40,493 nucleotides of DNA from Promethearchaeota archaeon (lineage in GTDB: Archaea > Asgardarchaeota > Lokiarchaeia > Sigyniarchaeales > SOKP01): the NCBI GenBank assembly GCA_004524535.1, contig SDNY01000018.1:1-40493 (forward strand), read 5' to 3'. Shown in pieces: positions 20,395 to 30,547 of the stretch; positions within the stretch are counted from its first letter, which is position 1, and each line of letters starts with the position of its first letter. The notes beneath the pieces are model-generated. The model had not been told where the DNA came from, made no database searches, and was given only the letters and a program-made list of their open reading frames with translations. Position numbers and translations under genes: made by a program.

Positions 20395-21894
20395 ATGAGT
20401 GAAAAGATGAATGTTTTGTTTATTATAACGGATCAGCAACGGGCAGATAGTTTAAGTTGTATGGGAAATCCCGTCTTAAAAACACCTCATATTGATAGTA
20501 TAGCAGAAGGAGGTGTTAAATTCACAAATTATTACTGCAATACACCAATTTGTATGCCAAATAGAGCAAATTTCTTTACAGGAACCTATCCAAGCGTGCA
20601 TGGGACGCGATCAAACGGTATCAATTTAAATCCTAATAGACCCGTAATTTCAGAAATTTTAAGAAAAAGTGGATTTCATACTGTTAGTGTTGGAAAAACA
20701 CATTTTCATTTTTTTAGTCGTCCAACGTCAAGAAAAATAGTTTCATGGGAGAATATAGTCGGATGGTTGCATGGAAACCTTAAAGCTAAAGACTTTCCTA
20801 GCCCTTGGTATGGTTTTAATGAAGTCTATATGACAGCTGGACATGGAGATTTCATGGCAGGTCATTATTCCGAGTGGTTAGAAGAACAGGGATGGAATCA
20901 ACATGAATATGCTTTAGAAAGACCTCTAACTCTGAATGAAAATTACTGTGAAACTGAACTGTCAGAAGAATTATATCCTTCAAGCTATATTACTGATAAA
21001 ACTATTGAATATCTTGAAAGACATGTAAAAGAAGGAAAGAATAATCCGTTCTTCATCCATTGTTCTTACCCCGATCCACACCATCCCGTTTGCCCCCCTG
21101 GAAAATATAGAGATTTATATAAACCAGATGATATTGAGTTACCTTCTAATTTTGATGACGTAAAAAATTTACTAAACCATGAATTTTTAGGACCTCATAT
21201 AAAAGATGCACGTTTCCGGCAGTTATTACCCCAAATAGTGACAAGAGACGAAGCAAAGATATTCACAGCTCTAACCTATGGCTCTATTGCTATGATTGAT
21301 GATGGAGTGGGAAAAATCTTAGCTAAATTAAAAGAATTAGATTTAAATAATGATACAATGGTTATTTTTACTAGCGATCATGGTGATTACGGCGGTGATC
21401 ATGGTTTTCTACTAAAAGGACCTGCACATTATCGAGGCATTATTAATATGCCTTTGTTATGGAGAATTCCAGGAGTAACAGAAACTTCTACCTCAGATTC
21501 TCTAATTAGTACAGTAGATCTACCAAAAACCATTCTTAACTTATTAAAGATTCACCCAAAATTTCATCCTAGGGTATTTCAAGGTTATGATGCTACTCCA
21601 ATTTTGAAAGATCCCTCTGTTAAAATAAGAGATCGAGTACTTATAGAGCATGATGAAGAAATAGCTAAAGATAAAATTATACGCCTCCGAACCTTAGTTA
21701 CTGAAAAGCATAGACTAACAATTTACGATGGGCACGATAATCTTGGCGATATTTTTGATTATAAAAATGATCCAGATGAAGTCAATAACTTATGGAATAC
21801 AGATAAAGAATTAAGGAATAAACTTTGTGAAGAGCTTTTAAGAGAAATCATTAGAGTCCGACCAAGATTTCCTAAAAGAAATGCTTATAATTAA
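20395..21894 (+). CDS. type I sulfatase (alkaline phosphatase superfamily)
   Basis: FIITDQQRADSLSCMGNP, sulfatase signature ICMPNRANFFTGTYPSVHG (C-x-P-x-R, Cys53), FTSDHGDYGGDHGFLLKG. Confidence 0.9.
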   Translation: MSEKMNVLFIITDQQRADSLSCMGNPVLKTPHIDSIAEGGVKFTNYYCNTPICMPNRANFFTGTYPSVHGTRSNGINLNPNRPVISEILRKSGFHTVSVGKTHFHFFSRPTSRKIVSWENIVGWLHGNLKAKDFPSPWYGFNEVYMTAGHGDFMAGHYSEWLEEQGWNQHEYALERPLTLNENYCETELSEELYPSSYITDKTIEYLERHVKEGKNNPFFIHCSYPDPHHPVCPPGKYRDLYKPDDIELPSNFDDVKNLLNHEFLGPHIKDARFRQLLPQIVTRDEAKIFTALTYGSIAMIDDGVGKILAKLKELDLNNDTMVIFTSDHGDYGGDHGFLLKGPAHYRGIINMPLLWRIPGVTETSTSDSLISTVDLPKTILNLLKIHPKFHPRVFQGYDATPILKDPSVKIRDRVLIEHDEEIAKDKIIRLRTLVTEKHRLTIYDGHDNLGDIFDYKNDPDEVNNLWNTDKELRNKLCEELLREIIRVRPRFPKRNAYN

Positions 21895-22231
21895 ATAATA
21901 ATAAAGAGTATAAGAAAAGAGTAAGGAGAAACATTGAAATTACTAAATTGATGCCATAAAATAAAAATACTATAAAAATTTGTTTCTTTTTATTAAATAC
22001 TATCTATTTGAAAAGAGTTTATAAGATTCAAAATTTCTTTTAAAAAATCTCTTCTTTCTTCTGTTTTATTCATTTTATTTATATTAGAAGGATTCTATCT
22101 GAACTTTACACTACTGATAATCACTAAGAGTAATCTTTAAATAATTAATAATCATAATAAACTCAATAAAAAAAAAATACTGCATTAAAAGAGCTTAAAA
22201 AAATAACATAAAAGAGGTATTTTTAAAGAAA

Positions 22232-23320
22232 ATGATTGTAAATGAAGAACATAGAGCAGATTTGATAAAATTGGCTAAAGAATACAAAAATTCTGCGCAA
22301 TCTTATCCGGCAGATGAAAATGGGGAGCCGAAAAAGGCTTACCTTGAATATTTAAGCTTAATGTGGGATCCAGAACTCGTGAAAATAATGCTGGAACTTC
22401 CTATTATGCCTAAATTATTAGCTATAAGAAAATTAGCAAAAACATTAAATATTGATAAAAATAAATTAAAGGCTAAGTTGGAAGAGCCTGCAAAAAGAGG
22501 ATTTGTAGTTAGAGTAGGAAATCTTTATGCTCGTCCTTCTCCTTTACAGATCCATGATATGCCGTTTATTCTTCAAAAGAATCTGGATCGGGAGGATGTT
22601 GTGAAATTTGCTAATTTAAGTAGAGAATATTTTGATGGTGGTTATTATAAAACCTGGGAGACTAGTAGATCCGGGATTCCTCGCACCAGAGTTTTAACAG
22701 TACAAGAAAAAATAGAACCTAGTCAGGAAATTATTCCTATAGAAGCTGTTTATGAAGTAATTGATGGTCAAACAGATATTGCACTTTTTCCTTGTCCTTG
22801 CCGTTCTAGAAGGGAAATCGAGGGAAATAGAAAATGTAAAGGAAAATATCCAATTAATAATTGTATTACTTTTGGAGTTTTTGCCAAAGCATTGTTAGAG
22901 ATGGGAGATCCGGCGATAAAAGCTATAACAAAAGAAGAAGCAAAAAAAATTACAAATGAAGCTAACGAACTTGGGCTTGTTCATATGTCAGATAATAATG
23001 CTCCTAACGCTCATATTCTTTGTCAATGCTGTGAGTGTTGTTGTGGAAATTTAGCTGGATTGACAAGATTAGATAATCCTAGATGTATAGCAAGAGCAAA
23101 TTATATCTCTAGTATTGATGAAGATTTATGTGTTGCGTGTGGAACTTGTATTGAGAGATGCAAGTTTGATGCTATTAAAGTTGAGGAATTTGCACAGATT
23201 AATCCCGATAAGTGTGTGGGGTGTGGACTATGCGCTGTAACATGCCCCGAAAATGCAATTACTATGAAAAGATTTGAAAGAGAAGATATTCCCGCAAGAA
23301 GGGAATGGTCAGAAACATAG
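22232..23320 (+). CDS. 4Fe-4S ferredoxin-domain protein with Cys-rich insert
   Basis: CPCRSRR, CQCCECCCGN, two 4Fe-4S motifs CVACGTCIERC and CVGCGLCAVTCP; SD AGAGG upstream. Confidence 0.85.
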   Translation: MIVNEEHRADLIKLAKEYKNSAQSYPADENGEPKKAYLEYLSLMWDPELVKIMLELPIMPKLLAIRKLAKTLNIDKNKLKAKLEEPAKRGFVVRVGNLYARPSPLQIHDMPFILQKNLDREDVVKFANLSREYFDGGYYKTWETSRSGIPRTRVLTVQEKIEPSQEIIPIEAVYEVIDGQTDIALFPCPCRSRREIEGNRKCKGKYPINNCITFGVFAKALLEMGDPAIKAITKEEAKKITNEANELGLVHMSDNNAPNAHILCQCCECCCGNLAGLTRLDNPRCIARANYISSIDEDLCVACGTCIERCKFDAIKVEEFAQINPDKCVGCGLCAVTCPENAITMKRFEREDIPARREWSET

Positions 23321-23408
23321 AATCCGATAAGTTTAAAAAAATATTGAAAAAAATATTATTTAAATCTTACTTAAAATATAACAAAATAAGTAAAAGAGGT
23401 TAAAAAAT

Positions 23409-23921
23409 ATGAAAATATTGGTATGTTATTTTTCCGGAACTGGAAATACTAAAAAGGTGGCTGAATCAATTAAAGAAGGATTAGAAGGGCAAGAAGTGGA
23501 TCTTCAAAAAATAAAAGATGTAGATCCTGCCGAGATTGGTAAATATGATCTTGTTATTTTAGGCTCTGGTATTTATGGAGGAATGGTTAGTAAAAACATT
23601 TTTACAATGATGAAGAAAATTACAGAATTCCCTCCAAAAGTAGCCTTTTTCAACACACATTCGAGTCCAATGAGTTACAGCAAAAAAGCGTACAAGAGAA
23701 TAATAAAAAAGTTCGAAACTGAAGGATCAAAAGTTGTTGGAAATTTCGAATGTATTGGTGAAAATATTGGTGTACCTAAAGAAGTTCAAGAAAATATGTT
23801 GTCTAATTTACCTCCAGAGGAACAAGAAAAACAAAGAAAGCGTTTGGAAGAGATTAAGGGTCGTCCAAACGCAGAAGATCTTGAAAATGCTAAGGAGTTT
23901 GCTAAATCGATTATAGAATAA
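23409..23921 (+). CDS. flavodoxin family protein
   Basis: FMN-binding CYFSGTGNTKKVAESI, LGSGIYGGMVSK. Confidence 0.88.
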   Translation: MKILVCYFSGTGNTKKVAESIKEGLEGQEVDLQKIKDVDPAEIGKYDLVILGSGIYGGMVSKNIFTMMKKITEFPPKVAFFNTHSSPMSYSKKAYKRIIKKFETEGSKVVGNFECIGENIGVPKEVQENMLSNLPPEEQEKQRKRLEEIKGRPNAEDLENAKEFAKSIIE

Positions 23922-23937
23922 CCTTGGAAATAGAATA

Positions 23938-25080
23938 ATGAAAACAATTAATGAAAAAACAGAAGAAATTTCAATTGAAGAACAGATAAAATCCTTAGCA
24001 AGAGCAGAAGGAGCTGCTTTGGTTGGCATTTGTTCAGCAGATAGTATTAAAGATAAAGAATTTTCAGACTCTAATTATTTATTACCGGGAGCTAAATCAG
24101 TAATAAGCATTGGAGTTAATATGGATGACGAGATTGTTAGAAAATATTTATCCAAAGAAGATTATTTATCTCTATGTGAAGAAGAAGGGCATCTCACTAA
24201 AGATTTACTTAGAATAGGAGAAAAAATTAAGAAATTTTTAGAAGAGAAAGGATTTAAAGCTTATCGATGTCAGGTCAATTTTAACTATCGAAATGTTAAC
24301 ACTTCAGGTAAGGCAGCTATCCCCGCAATTCGAAATCTAATTGAATTAATTAATAAAGAAAAAGATCAAACAACGAAATTAACTCAAAAAGATGAAAAAT
24401 CTCTTATTTTTTTAAAAAAAGCGATACTTCCTGCATTAAAGAATACCCCCATGCATTTAGTTCCCAATTTTTCACATAGGTGTGCTGCAGTAGCTGCAGG
24501 ATTAGGCCGTATAGGTTGGAGTGGAAATGTAATTACGGAAAAATATGGTGCAAGAGTTTTATTCAACTCCATATTAACTGAAGCAGAACTAAAACCAGAT
24601 CCTTCTATGGAAAATAATCCTTGCGTAAACTGTAAACTCTGTGAAAAATCCTGTCAAGGAGGGCTTTTTGCAAGAGATGAATCAGAATCAGTGAAAATCG
24701 CCGATGTAGAGGAAACCATTGCCAAGAGAAATAATTATGCTTATTGCATTGCCATTTGTAGTGGTATGGCAGGTCAGAATAAGTTTAAAGAGTGGTCCAC
24801 TTGGTCTCCATTTCGTTTTGATGATATTGAAAGACTTCCATTAGATGATTCTGTGGTCGATTATGTTAAAAATATGTTTGCTAAAGCTATTGAAAAAGGG
24901 GGCAAAGAAGCTGAAAATGTTCTTAGATTAGTCGAAAACACTTTTCTGGGACGTAATGATAAGCCTCCAGAAGATTTTAGACCGAGCTGTGGGTTTTGTC
25001 AATTGGTATGTGGACCCACAATGCAAGATAAAAAAGAAAGCTATAAATTAATTATAGAATCTGGATGTGTAAATGAATAA
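23938..25080 (+). CDS. QueG / reductive-dehalogenase-like Fe-S protein (paralogue 1)
   Basis: RCAAVAAGLGRIGWSGNVITEKYGARVLFNSILTEAEL, CVNCKLCEKSC, CGFCQLVC; two Fe-S motifs. Confidence 0.75.
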   Translation: MKTINEKTEEISIEEQIKSLARAEGAALVGICSADSIKDKEFSDSNYLLPGAKSVISIGVNMDDEIVRKYLSKEDYLSLCEEEGHLTKDLLRIGEKIKKFLEEKGFKAYRCQVNFNYRNVNTSGKAAIPAIRNLIELINKEKDQTTKLTQKDEKSLIFLKKAILPALKNTPMHLVPNFSHRCAAVAAGLGRIGWSGNVITEKYGARVLFNSILTEAELKPDPSMENNPCVNCKLCEKSCQGGLFARDESESVKIADVEETIAKRNNYAYCIAICSGMAGQNKFKEWSTWSPFRFDDIERLPLDDSVVDYVKNMFAKAIEKGGKEAENVLRLVENTFLGRNDKPPEDFRPSCGFCQLVCGPTMQDKKESYKLIIESGCVNE

Positions 25081-25159
25081 AAATCCCAATTAAAAATAAA
25101 TCTAAATTAATTTTTTCCTTATTTTAATTAAAATATACAGAAAGCGAGTCTGAGATAAA

Positions 25160-25984
25160 TTGGATGATTTAGAAAAATATAAGAAAATTGGAAAAGAATT
25201 GATGGATAAATTGAAACTTCTAACTTATCCCGTTGCTGTAAGGTTAGTACCTCCAGATGAAGAAGTTTCTACAAACGCACTTCGACCTCATAAAGTTTTT
25301 GGTTCAGAAGTTCCAGCTTGTTTAACTTATACTTGGTGTAGACGATCCGGATTTTCTTTTTTCTTAAAAGGTGAAGATATTGCATGTAAACCTGCCTCTA
25401 TACGCTATTTTGGTTTAGAAGAAACTTCTAATCCGGATGATGTTTTTATAGCATGGGAAAAGAAGGCAGGATACAAAAGAAATGGAGAAGCAGAGAAAAG
25501 ATCTCGTGAATTAGATGCAGTTTTAAAACCAGGAGAAATTAAAGGGATTATAATTTCCCCTTTAAATCTGACTATTGTTAAACCGCACTTGGTTATGATC
25601 TTCTGTACACCATTAATCCTTTCGCATTTGATTTTAGCCTATTGTTATGATGGAGATCACATTACTAGTCATTTTAATGGAATGGAATCTTCTTGCAAGG
25701 AAGGTATTATTAGAACTTTTAAGACCAAGCAGTGTCAAGTAGTTTCACCTGGTATGGGGGATCGTGTGATGGCAGGAGTTCAAGACAATGAGATGCTCTT
25801 CTCCATTCCGGAGAGTAAAATCGAACTCGTGGTTAATAATCTATTTAAAGCAGGAAGTAAACTTCCAATGCCTGCTTTTGGAATTCCTCATTTAAATGCT
25901 AGTCTTGGTCCAATTTCTATATATGGATCCCCTGTTGAGCCAGGAGTTTGGCCATTATTAAGAAAAAAAATAAAAAAGGAGTGA
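25160..25984 (+). CDS. DUF169 family protein
   Basis: LTYPVAVRLVPPDEE, ACLTYTWCRRSG, IISPLNLTIVKPHLVMIFCTP; TTG start. Confidence 0.7.
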   Translation: MDDLEKYKKIGKELMDKLKLLTYPVAVRLVPPDEEVSTNALRPHKVFGSEVPACLTYTWCRRSGFSFFLKGEDIACKPASIRYFGLEETSNPDDVFIAWEKKAGYKRNGEAEKRSRELDAVLKPGEIKGIIISPLNLTIVKPHLVMIFCTPLILSHLILAYCYDGDHITSHFNGMESSCKEGIIRTFKTKQCQVVSPGMGDRVMAGVQDNEMLFSIPESKIELVVNNLFKAGSKLPMPAFGIPHLNASLGPISIYGSPVEPGVWPLLRKKIKKE

Positions 25985-25989
25985 AAAAA

Positions 25990-27117
25990 ATGGATTTAAT
26001 AGAACTTAAAGAAAATATAAAAATAATAGCTCTCGATTCAGGAGCGAATTTATTTGGTGTTGGGAGTCGAGAAAGACTTGAAGGTAATCCTCCTTCTGCT
26101 GATATGGATTATTCTCTTCCTAGAGCTCAGAGTTGTATTATTTGGGCATATCCAAATGATATTGAAGCATTAGAAAATTATTTCTCTAAGAAAGAAAGAT
26201 GGAGCATTAAAGTATTACAAGACTTAGGTTATGCAACTGGTTGGAGAACTGCTCAACAGATTGCTAAGTTTATAGAAGATAATACTGATTATAAGGCTCA
26301 TCCAATAATTCCGAATGGAAAATATAGAGGTGGTATTGGTAGTGCAATGAAAAATGCAGAATCCTTCCCACCGTTCTCACTTCGGTATGGCGCTGTTGCT
26401 GCAGGACTTGGTCATCTTGGATGGTCTGGAAATCTTGTTAGTAAAGAATATGGAGGTTCATTATACTTAGATGGGGTTCTTACAACCGCACCCCTCGAAG
26501 CAGACCCTATGGCAGAAGAAAATAATTGTAATCAATGTAAAATTTGCCAGAAAGTGTGTACTACGGGATATGTAGCCAAGGAAGAACCTGAGGAACGACA
26601 ACCCGTAGTTATTGGAGGAGTAAAGCAAACTTATGGAAAGAGAGGTACATACATGAGATGTGGAGTAGGATGTGCGGGGTTTACTGGATTGTCGGAAGAT
26701 GCAACATGGAGTACATGGACAGCAGACCATACATGCTTAAAAAAGATCCCCGATAAGGATTTAACAAGAGGATACATGCGAAATTTAGTGCAACAATTAA
26801 TGTCTGGAAGGGAAACACCCCGACAATTACGTAAATTTAATCAAAGAATTGCAGCCTCCTTTGCTAAAGTGGGGAAATCAGAAAATGTTGGGCTACGACC
26901 AATTGAAGATACGAACCCTCGCTGTGGAAACTGTAATTTTATTTGTGTCGCGGATCCTAAGAAAAGAGCAGAACTTTATAAAATGTTAAAAACTTCAGGA
27001 ATAATGTATCTCGACGATAAAGGTCGAGAATACGTGAAAAAAATAGATGAAAATGGAAAAGAAATAATATATTATCCTCCAACATGGGAGGAATATAAAA
27101 AAGAAAAGGGGATTTGA
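25990..27117 (+). CDS. QueG / reductive-dehalogenase-like Fe-S protein (paralogue 2)
   Basis: Preferred ATG at 25990 (ORF track start 25948 overlaps the DUF169 gene); LRYGAVAAGLGHLGWSGNLVSKEYGGSLYLDGVLTTAPLEADP, CNQCKICQKVC, CGNCNFIC. Confidence 0.75.
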   Translation: MDLIELKENIKIIALDSGANLFGVGSRERLEGNPPSADMDYSLPRAQSCIIWAYPNDIEALENYFSKKERWSIKVLQDLGYATGWRTAQQIAKFIEDNTDYKAHPIIPNGKYRGGIGSAMKNAESFPPFSLRYGAVAAGLGHLGWSGNLVSKEYGGSLYLDGVLTTAPLEADPMAEENNCNQCKICQKVCTTGYVAKEEPEERQPVVIGGVKQTYGKRGTYMRCGVGCAGFTGLSEDATWSTWTADHTCLKKIPDKDLTRGYMRNLVQQLMSGRETPRQLRKFNQRIAASFAKVGKSENVGLRPIEDTNPRCGNCNFICVADPKKRAELYKMLKTSGIMYLDDKGREYVKKIDENGKEIIYYPPTWEEYKKEKGI

Positions 27118-27124
27118 GAGAAAA

Positions 27125-28411
27125 ATGAAAATGTCAACCGAAATAGCAAATGCGATGATGGGAAATACACCCGCCATAACTTTTGCAGAAGGCACTTGCC
27201 ATATTATACCTGCTTTTGGGAATATGGGCGTTTTAGAATCGGATGAGGGATTATTAATTTTTGATACTCCGATTAGACCAATGGCACGGGGAGCATTTCG
27301 TAAGCTAAGAGAAATCACTGATAAGCCAGTTAAATATATCATTTATTCCCATGGACATATAGATCACGCATATGGATTTGGACCAATCATACAAGAAGCA
27401 GAGGAAAAAAGCTGGGAAATGCCTTTAGTAATAGCGCATGAAAATTGCGTGGAGAGATTTAAAAAATACCGCATGCTGGATAAATATCACGAGTGGTTAA
27501 ATCAACAGCAATTCTCATCTTTAACTAAAGGGAAAGGAAAAATTTTTCCCGCTCATGATGAATTAGAACCAAATATAGTAATTAAAGGAAAAGATGTTTA
27601 TAAATTTAAATTTGGGGATTATGATTGCGAGATATATCACGATTGGGGAGAAACTGACGATGCGATTTGGTTATGGGTTCCAGAAAAAAAAGTAATCTTC
27701 GCAGGAGACCTCATGGTAAGCCACTTTCCAAATGTAGGTAATCCATATAAAGTTCAGAGATATCCAAAACATTGGGCTTTAGCAATGGAAAAAATGATGG
27801 AAAAAAATGCTGAATATTTATTACCCGGACATGGCCTCCTAATAGAAGGAAAAGAAAAAGTCAAAGAAGTATTATCTATTACAGCAGAAGCATTAAATTT
27901 CGTTCATGATGAAGTAGTAAAGAGAATGAATGAAGGCAAATGGTTTGAACAAATTTTTCACGAATTACTTGAGATTTTTCCAGAACATTTGAAAAAGCAC
28001 AAGAATTTACGCCCTCTATATGGTTGCTTCGAATTTGCCATACATGCGGTATACAGAGAATATCATGGATGGTATAACACAGGTAATCCTACGGATCTTT
28101 TCCCAGCAAAATCTCAAGATGTAGCAAAAGAATTTTTGAAAGTTGCGAATGAAGAAAAGTTTTTAGAACAAGCCAAGAAGAATTTAGAAGAAGGTAAATT
28201 ACAACTTGCATTGCATTTGATAGACGTGATAATTAAAGGAACAGATCCCGAGAACTATGAACTCCTATTAGAAGCTTATTCTTTAAAAAGCAATATCTTA
28301 AAAAAATTATCTGACGAACAAACATCTTTTATTGCTTCAAATATAATTGCTAATGGCGCAACAGTTCTAAAACCATTAATTAGAGAATTAAAGAAAAAAG
28401 TAAGAAAATAA
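27125..28411 (+). CDS. metallo-beta-lactamase-fold hydrolase, alkylsulfatase-like
   Basis: HGHIDHAYG (HxHxDH), VIFAGDLMVSHFPN, C-terminal alkylsulfatase-dimerisation-like segment YREYHGWYNTGNPTDLFP. Confidence 0.85.
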   Translation: MKMSTEIANAMMGNTPAITFAEGTCHIIPAFGNMGVLESDEGLLIFDTPIRPMARGAFRKLREITDKPVKYIIYSHGHIDHAYGFGPIIQEAEEKSWEMPLVIAHENCVERFKKYRMLDKYHEWLNQQQFSSLTKGKGKIFPAHDELEPNIVIKGKDVYKFKFGDYDCEIYHDWGETDDAIWLWVPEKKVIFAGDLMVSHFPNVGNPYKVQRYPKHWALAMEKMMEKNAEYLLPGHGLLIEGKEKVKEVLSITAEALNFVHDEVVKRMNEGKWFEQIFHELLEIFPEHLKKHKNLRPLYGCFEFAIHAVYREYHGWYNTGNPTDLFPAKSQDVAKEFLKVANEEKFLEQAKKNLEEGKLQLALHLIDVIIKGTDPENYELLLEAYSLKSNILKKLSDEQTSFIASNIIANGATVLKPLIRELKKKVRK

Positions 28412-28453
28412 AATATTTTTTTTTTTATTTTTAAATAATTTTTTTGTTATAAT
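28412..28453. terminator. convergent intergenic T/A tracts, likely archaeal poly-T termination
   Basis: Long T runs between the convergent 27125 (+) and 28454 (-) genes. Confidence 0.4.
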
Positions 28454-29260
28454 TTATATTGATGATTCATCTTCTACTTGCTTAATTAATCCCAATAAGT
28501 AAGGAATAGCTAAGAAGGGCAAATATATAAGAGCAATCTCTACAAAAGCGTTATAAAGTATTACCATTAACTCTATTATCGGAGGTGCTCTTCGTAAATT
28601 AGAATAAGTTCCGTCAGGATTTTTTGTACCAATTTCAACCCACCTTTGACCAGATAACCAATATACAAAATACCATGCACACCCTAGAAAAAACATTATA
28701 AGAAACATATACAATCCTCTTTTTCTCGTATCTTTATCTGTTTTGATTAACCAATATATTGCAGGAGAAACAAGCGGAATTATAAGCAATTCCCAGATAG
28801 GAAAGACATCTCTTCGACCTGGAACGTCTCCTCCTATATTCGGAGTATAAATTCCATGACTAAACATAATTAAAGAGATAGTAATCACCACGATCCCCAG
28901 AACCAACACGCTATATTTTCTTGTTTCCTCATTTATATATAAATCTGTTATAAATAATGCCATTATCCCTACTGTAGTTCCTTCAGCAAGCCCTTGAAGT
29001 GGAATAGAAAGCCAAATCGGGATCTCCATCCCAAATAGAAATCTGTGCGGCATTTCTCGAATACCCATCAAATTAATTGCTAATTCAACTGAACTCCAAA
29101 AAAGAAAACTTGTTATATATACACAAAAATAATCTTTTCTCCCTTTCCATTTCCAATCTATAATACAAATACATAAAGCAACAATGGCAAATAATAGTTT
29201 GAAATCGTATTCTTCTCCCCAAAATCCTCCTCGCACAATGAAAATACTTTCAAATAGCAT
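28454..29260 (-). CDS. multi-pass membrane protein of unknown function
   Basis: 268 aa, about 7 hydrophobic segments. Confidence 0.7.
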   Translation of the reverse strand: MLFESIFIVRGGFWGEEYDFKLLFAIVALCICIIDWKWKGRKDYFCVYITSFLFWSSVELAINLMGIREMPHRFLFGMEIPIWLSIPLQGLAEGTTVGIMALFITDLYINEETRKYSVLVLGIVVITISLIMFSHGIYTPNIGGDVPGRRDVFPIWELLIIPLVSPAIYWLIKTDKDTRKRGLYMFLIMFFLGCAWYFVYWLSGQRWVEIGTKNPDGTYSNLRRAPPIIELMVILYNAFVEIALIYLPFLAIPYLLGLIKQVEDESSI

Positions 29261-29356
29261 AATTATTAATAACTAGAGTAAAGATTATAAAAAACTTATT
29301 TAATTTAATCCTTCTTTTATTATCATAAATTAAAACTCATTAAAATAAAGAATTAT

Positions 29357-30547
29357 ATGTCAGATAATTATTCGAAATTTATTGAATTAGAAAAACAGCA
29401 TCACACAAAGCTATACTCTAAACGAGACTACGTTATAATAAAAGGAAAAGGCGCTCTCCTTTATGATGAGAAAGGAAACGAATATATTGACTGTATAGCG
29501 GGGCATGGTGTATTAAATATAGGTCATAGTCATCCAAAATACATTGAGGCAATAAAACAACAAGTTGAAAACTTAGTTATGGTGCCACCGGGATTTGTTG
29601 TTGAAGAAAGAGCCAAATTACTCCAAAAATTAGCAGATATAACTCCAAAAAATTTAACGCAAACTTTTCTTTCAAATAGCGGTACCGAAGCAACTGAAGC
29701 AGCAATTAAATTAGTATTAGCTAGTAATAGAGACAAAAAAAAACCTGAAATAATAGCTTTTAGAAGAAGCTTTCATGGTCGGACATTAGGTTCTTTATCA
29801 ATGACACATAATATAAAATACAGAAAACCCTTTTTATCTTGGTTATCCCCCCACGTAAAATATGCCTCATATGGAGATATAAATTCTGTAAAAGAATTAG
29901 TTAATGAAAATACCTCGGCAATTTTCTGTGAGTTGATTCAAGGAGAAGGAGGGGTGAATCCTGCTCCAGAGGACTTTCCTAAGCAATTAAGAGAGTTATG
30001 TGATGAAAAAGATTTAATTTTTGTGGACGATGAGGTTCAAACTGGATTTGGAAGAACAGGAAAGATGTTCGCATTTGAACACTACGGTGTTGTACCAGAT
30101 GTTATATGTATGGCTAAGGCTCTAGCAGGAGGATTACCAATAGGAGCAACTATTGCTTCCGAAGATTTATATAATAAATTTAACGTAGGAGAACTTAATA
30201 CAACTTTTGGAGGTAATCCCTTAGTATGCGCTGCCGCAAATGCAACTATTGACATTATAATCGAGGAAAATCTCATAGAGAATTCATCAAAACAAGGTAA
30301 TAAAATATTTTCAAATCTACAAGAATTTGCCAAAGATTGTGACATGATACGGGAAATACGAGGTAAAGGTTTAATGATTGGAATTGAATATAGAAAAAGA
30401 GTGAAAGATTTAATAACTCAGGCTGAGAAAAAAGGTGTGTTAATGTTGAATGCAGGATTAACAGTTATTAGATTATTACCTCCATTAGTTATTAATGATA
30501 GTCAAGTAGAAAAAGTTATAGAAGTTCTTCACCACATTTCAGAATAA
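29357..30547 (+). CDS. class III PLP-dependent aminotransferase (acetylornithine/GABA-type)
   Basis: FLSNSGTEATEAAIKL, FRRSFHGRTLGSLSMT, FVDDEVQTGFGRTGKMFAFEH, AKALAGGLPIGA. Confidence 0.93.
   Translation: MSDNYSKFIELEKQHHTKLYSKRDYVIIKGKGALLYDEKGNEYIDCIAGHGVLNIGHSHPKYIEAIKQQVENLVMVPPGFVVEERAKLLQKLADITPKNLTQTFLSNSGTEATEAAIKLVLASNRDKKKPEIIAFRRSFHGRTLGSLSMTHNIKYRKPFLSWLSPHVKYASYGDINSVKELVNENTSAIFCELIQGEGGVNPAPEDFPKQLRELCDEKDLIFVDDEVQTGFGRTGKMFAFEHYGVVPDVICMAKALAGGLPIGATIASEDLYNKFNVGELNTTFGGNPLVCAAANATIDIIIEENLIENSSKQGNKIFSNLQEFAKDCDMIREIRGKGLMIGIEYRKRVKDLITQAEKKGVLMLNAGLTVIRLLPPLVINDSQVEKVIEVLHHISE

Noticed and set aside
23734-23916. 60-aa + strand ORF
   Set aside because: Alternate frame of the flavodoxin gene.
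26995-27342. 115-aa minus-strand ORF
   Set aside because: Antisense to the end of paralogue 2 and the start of the MBL gene; no motif.
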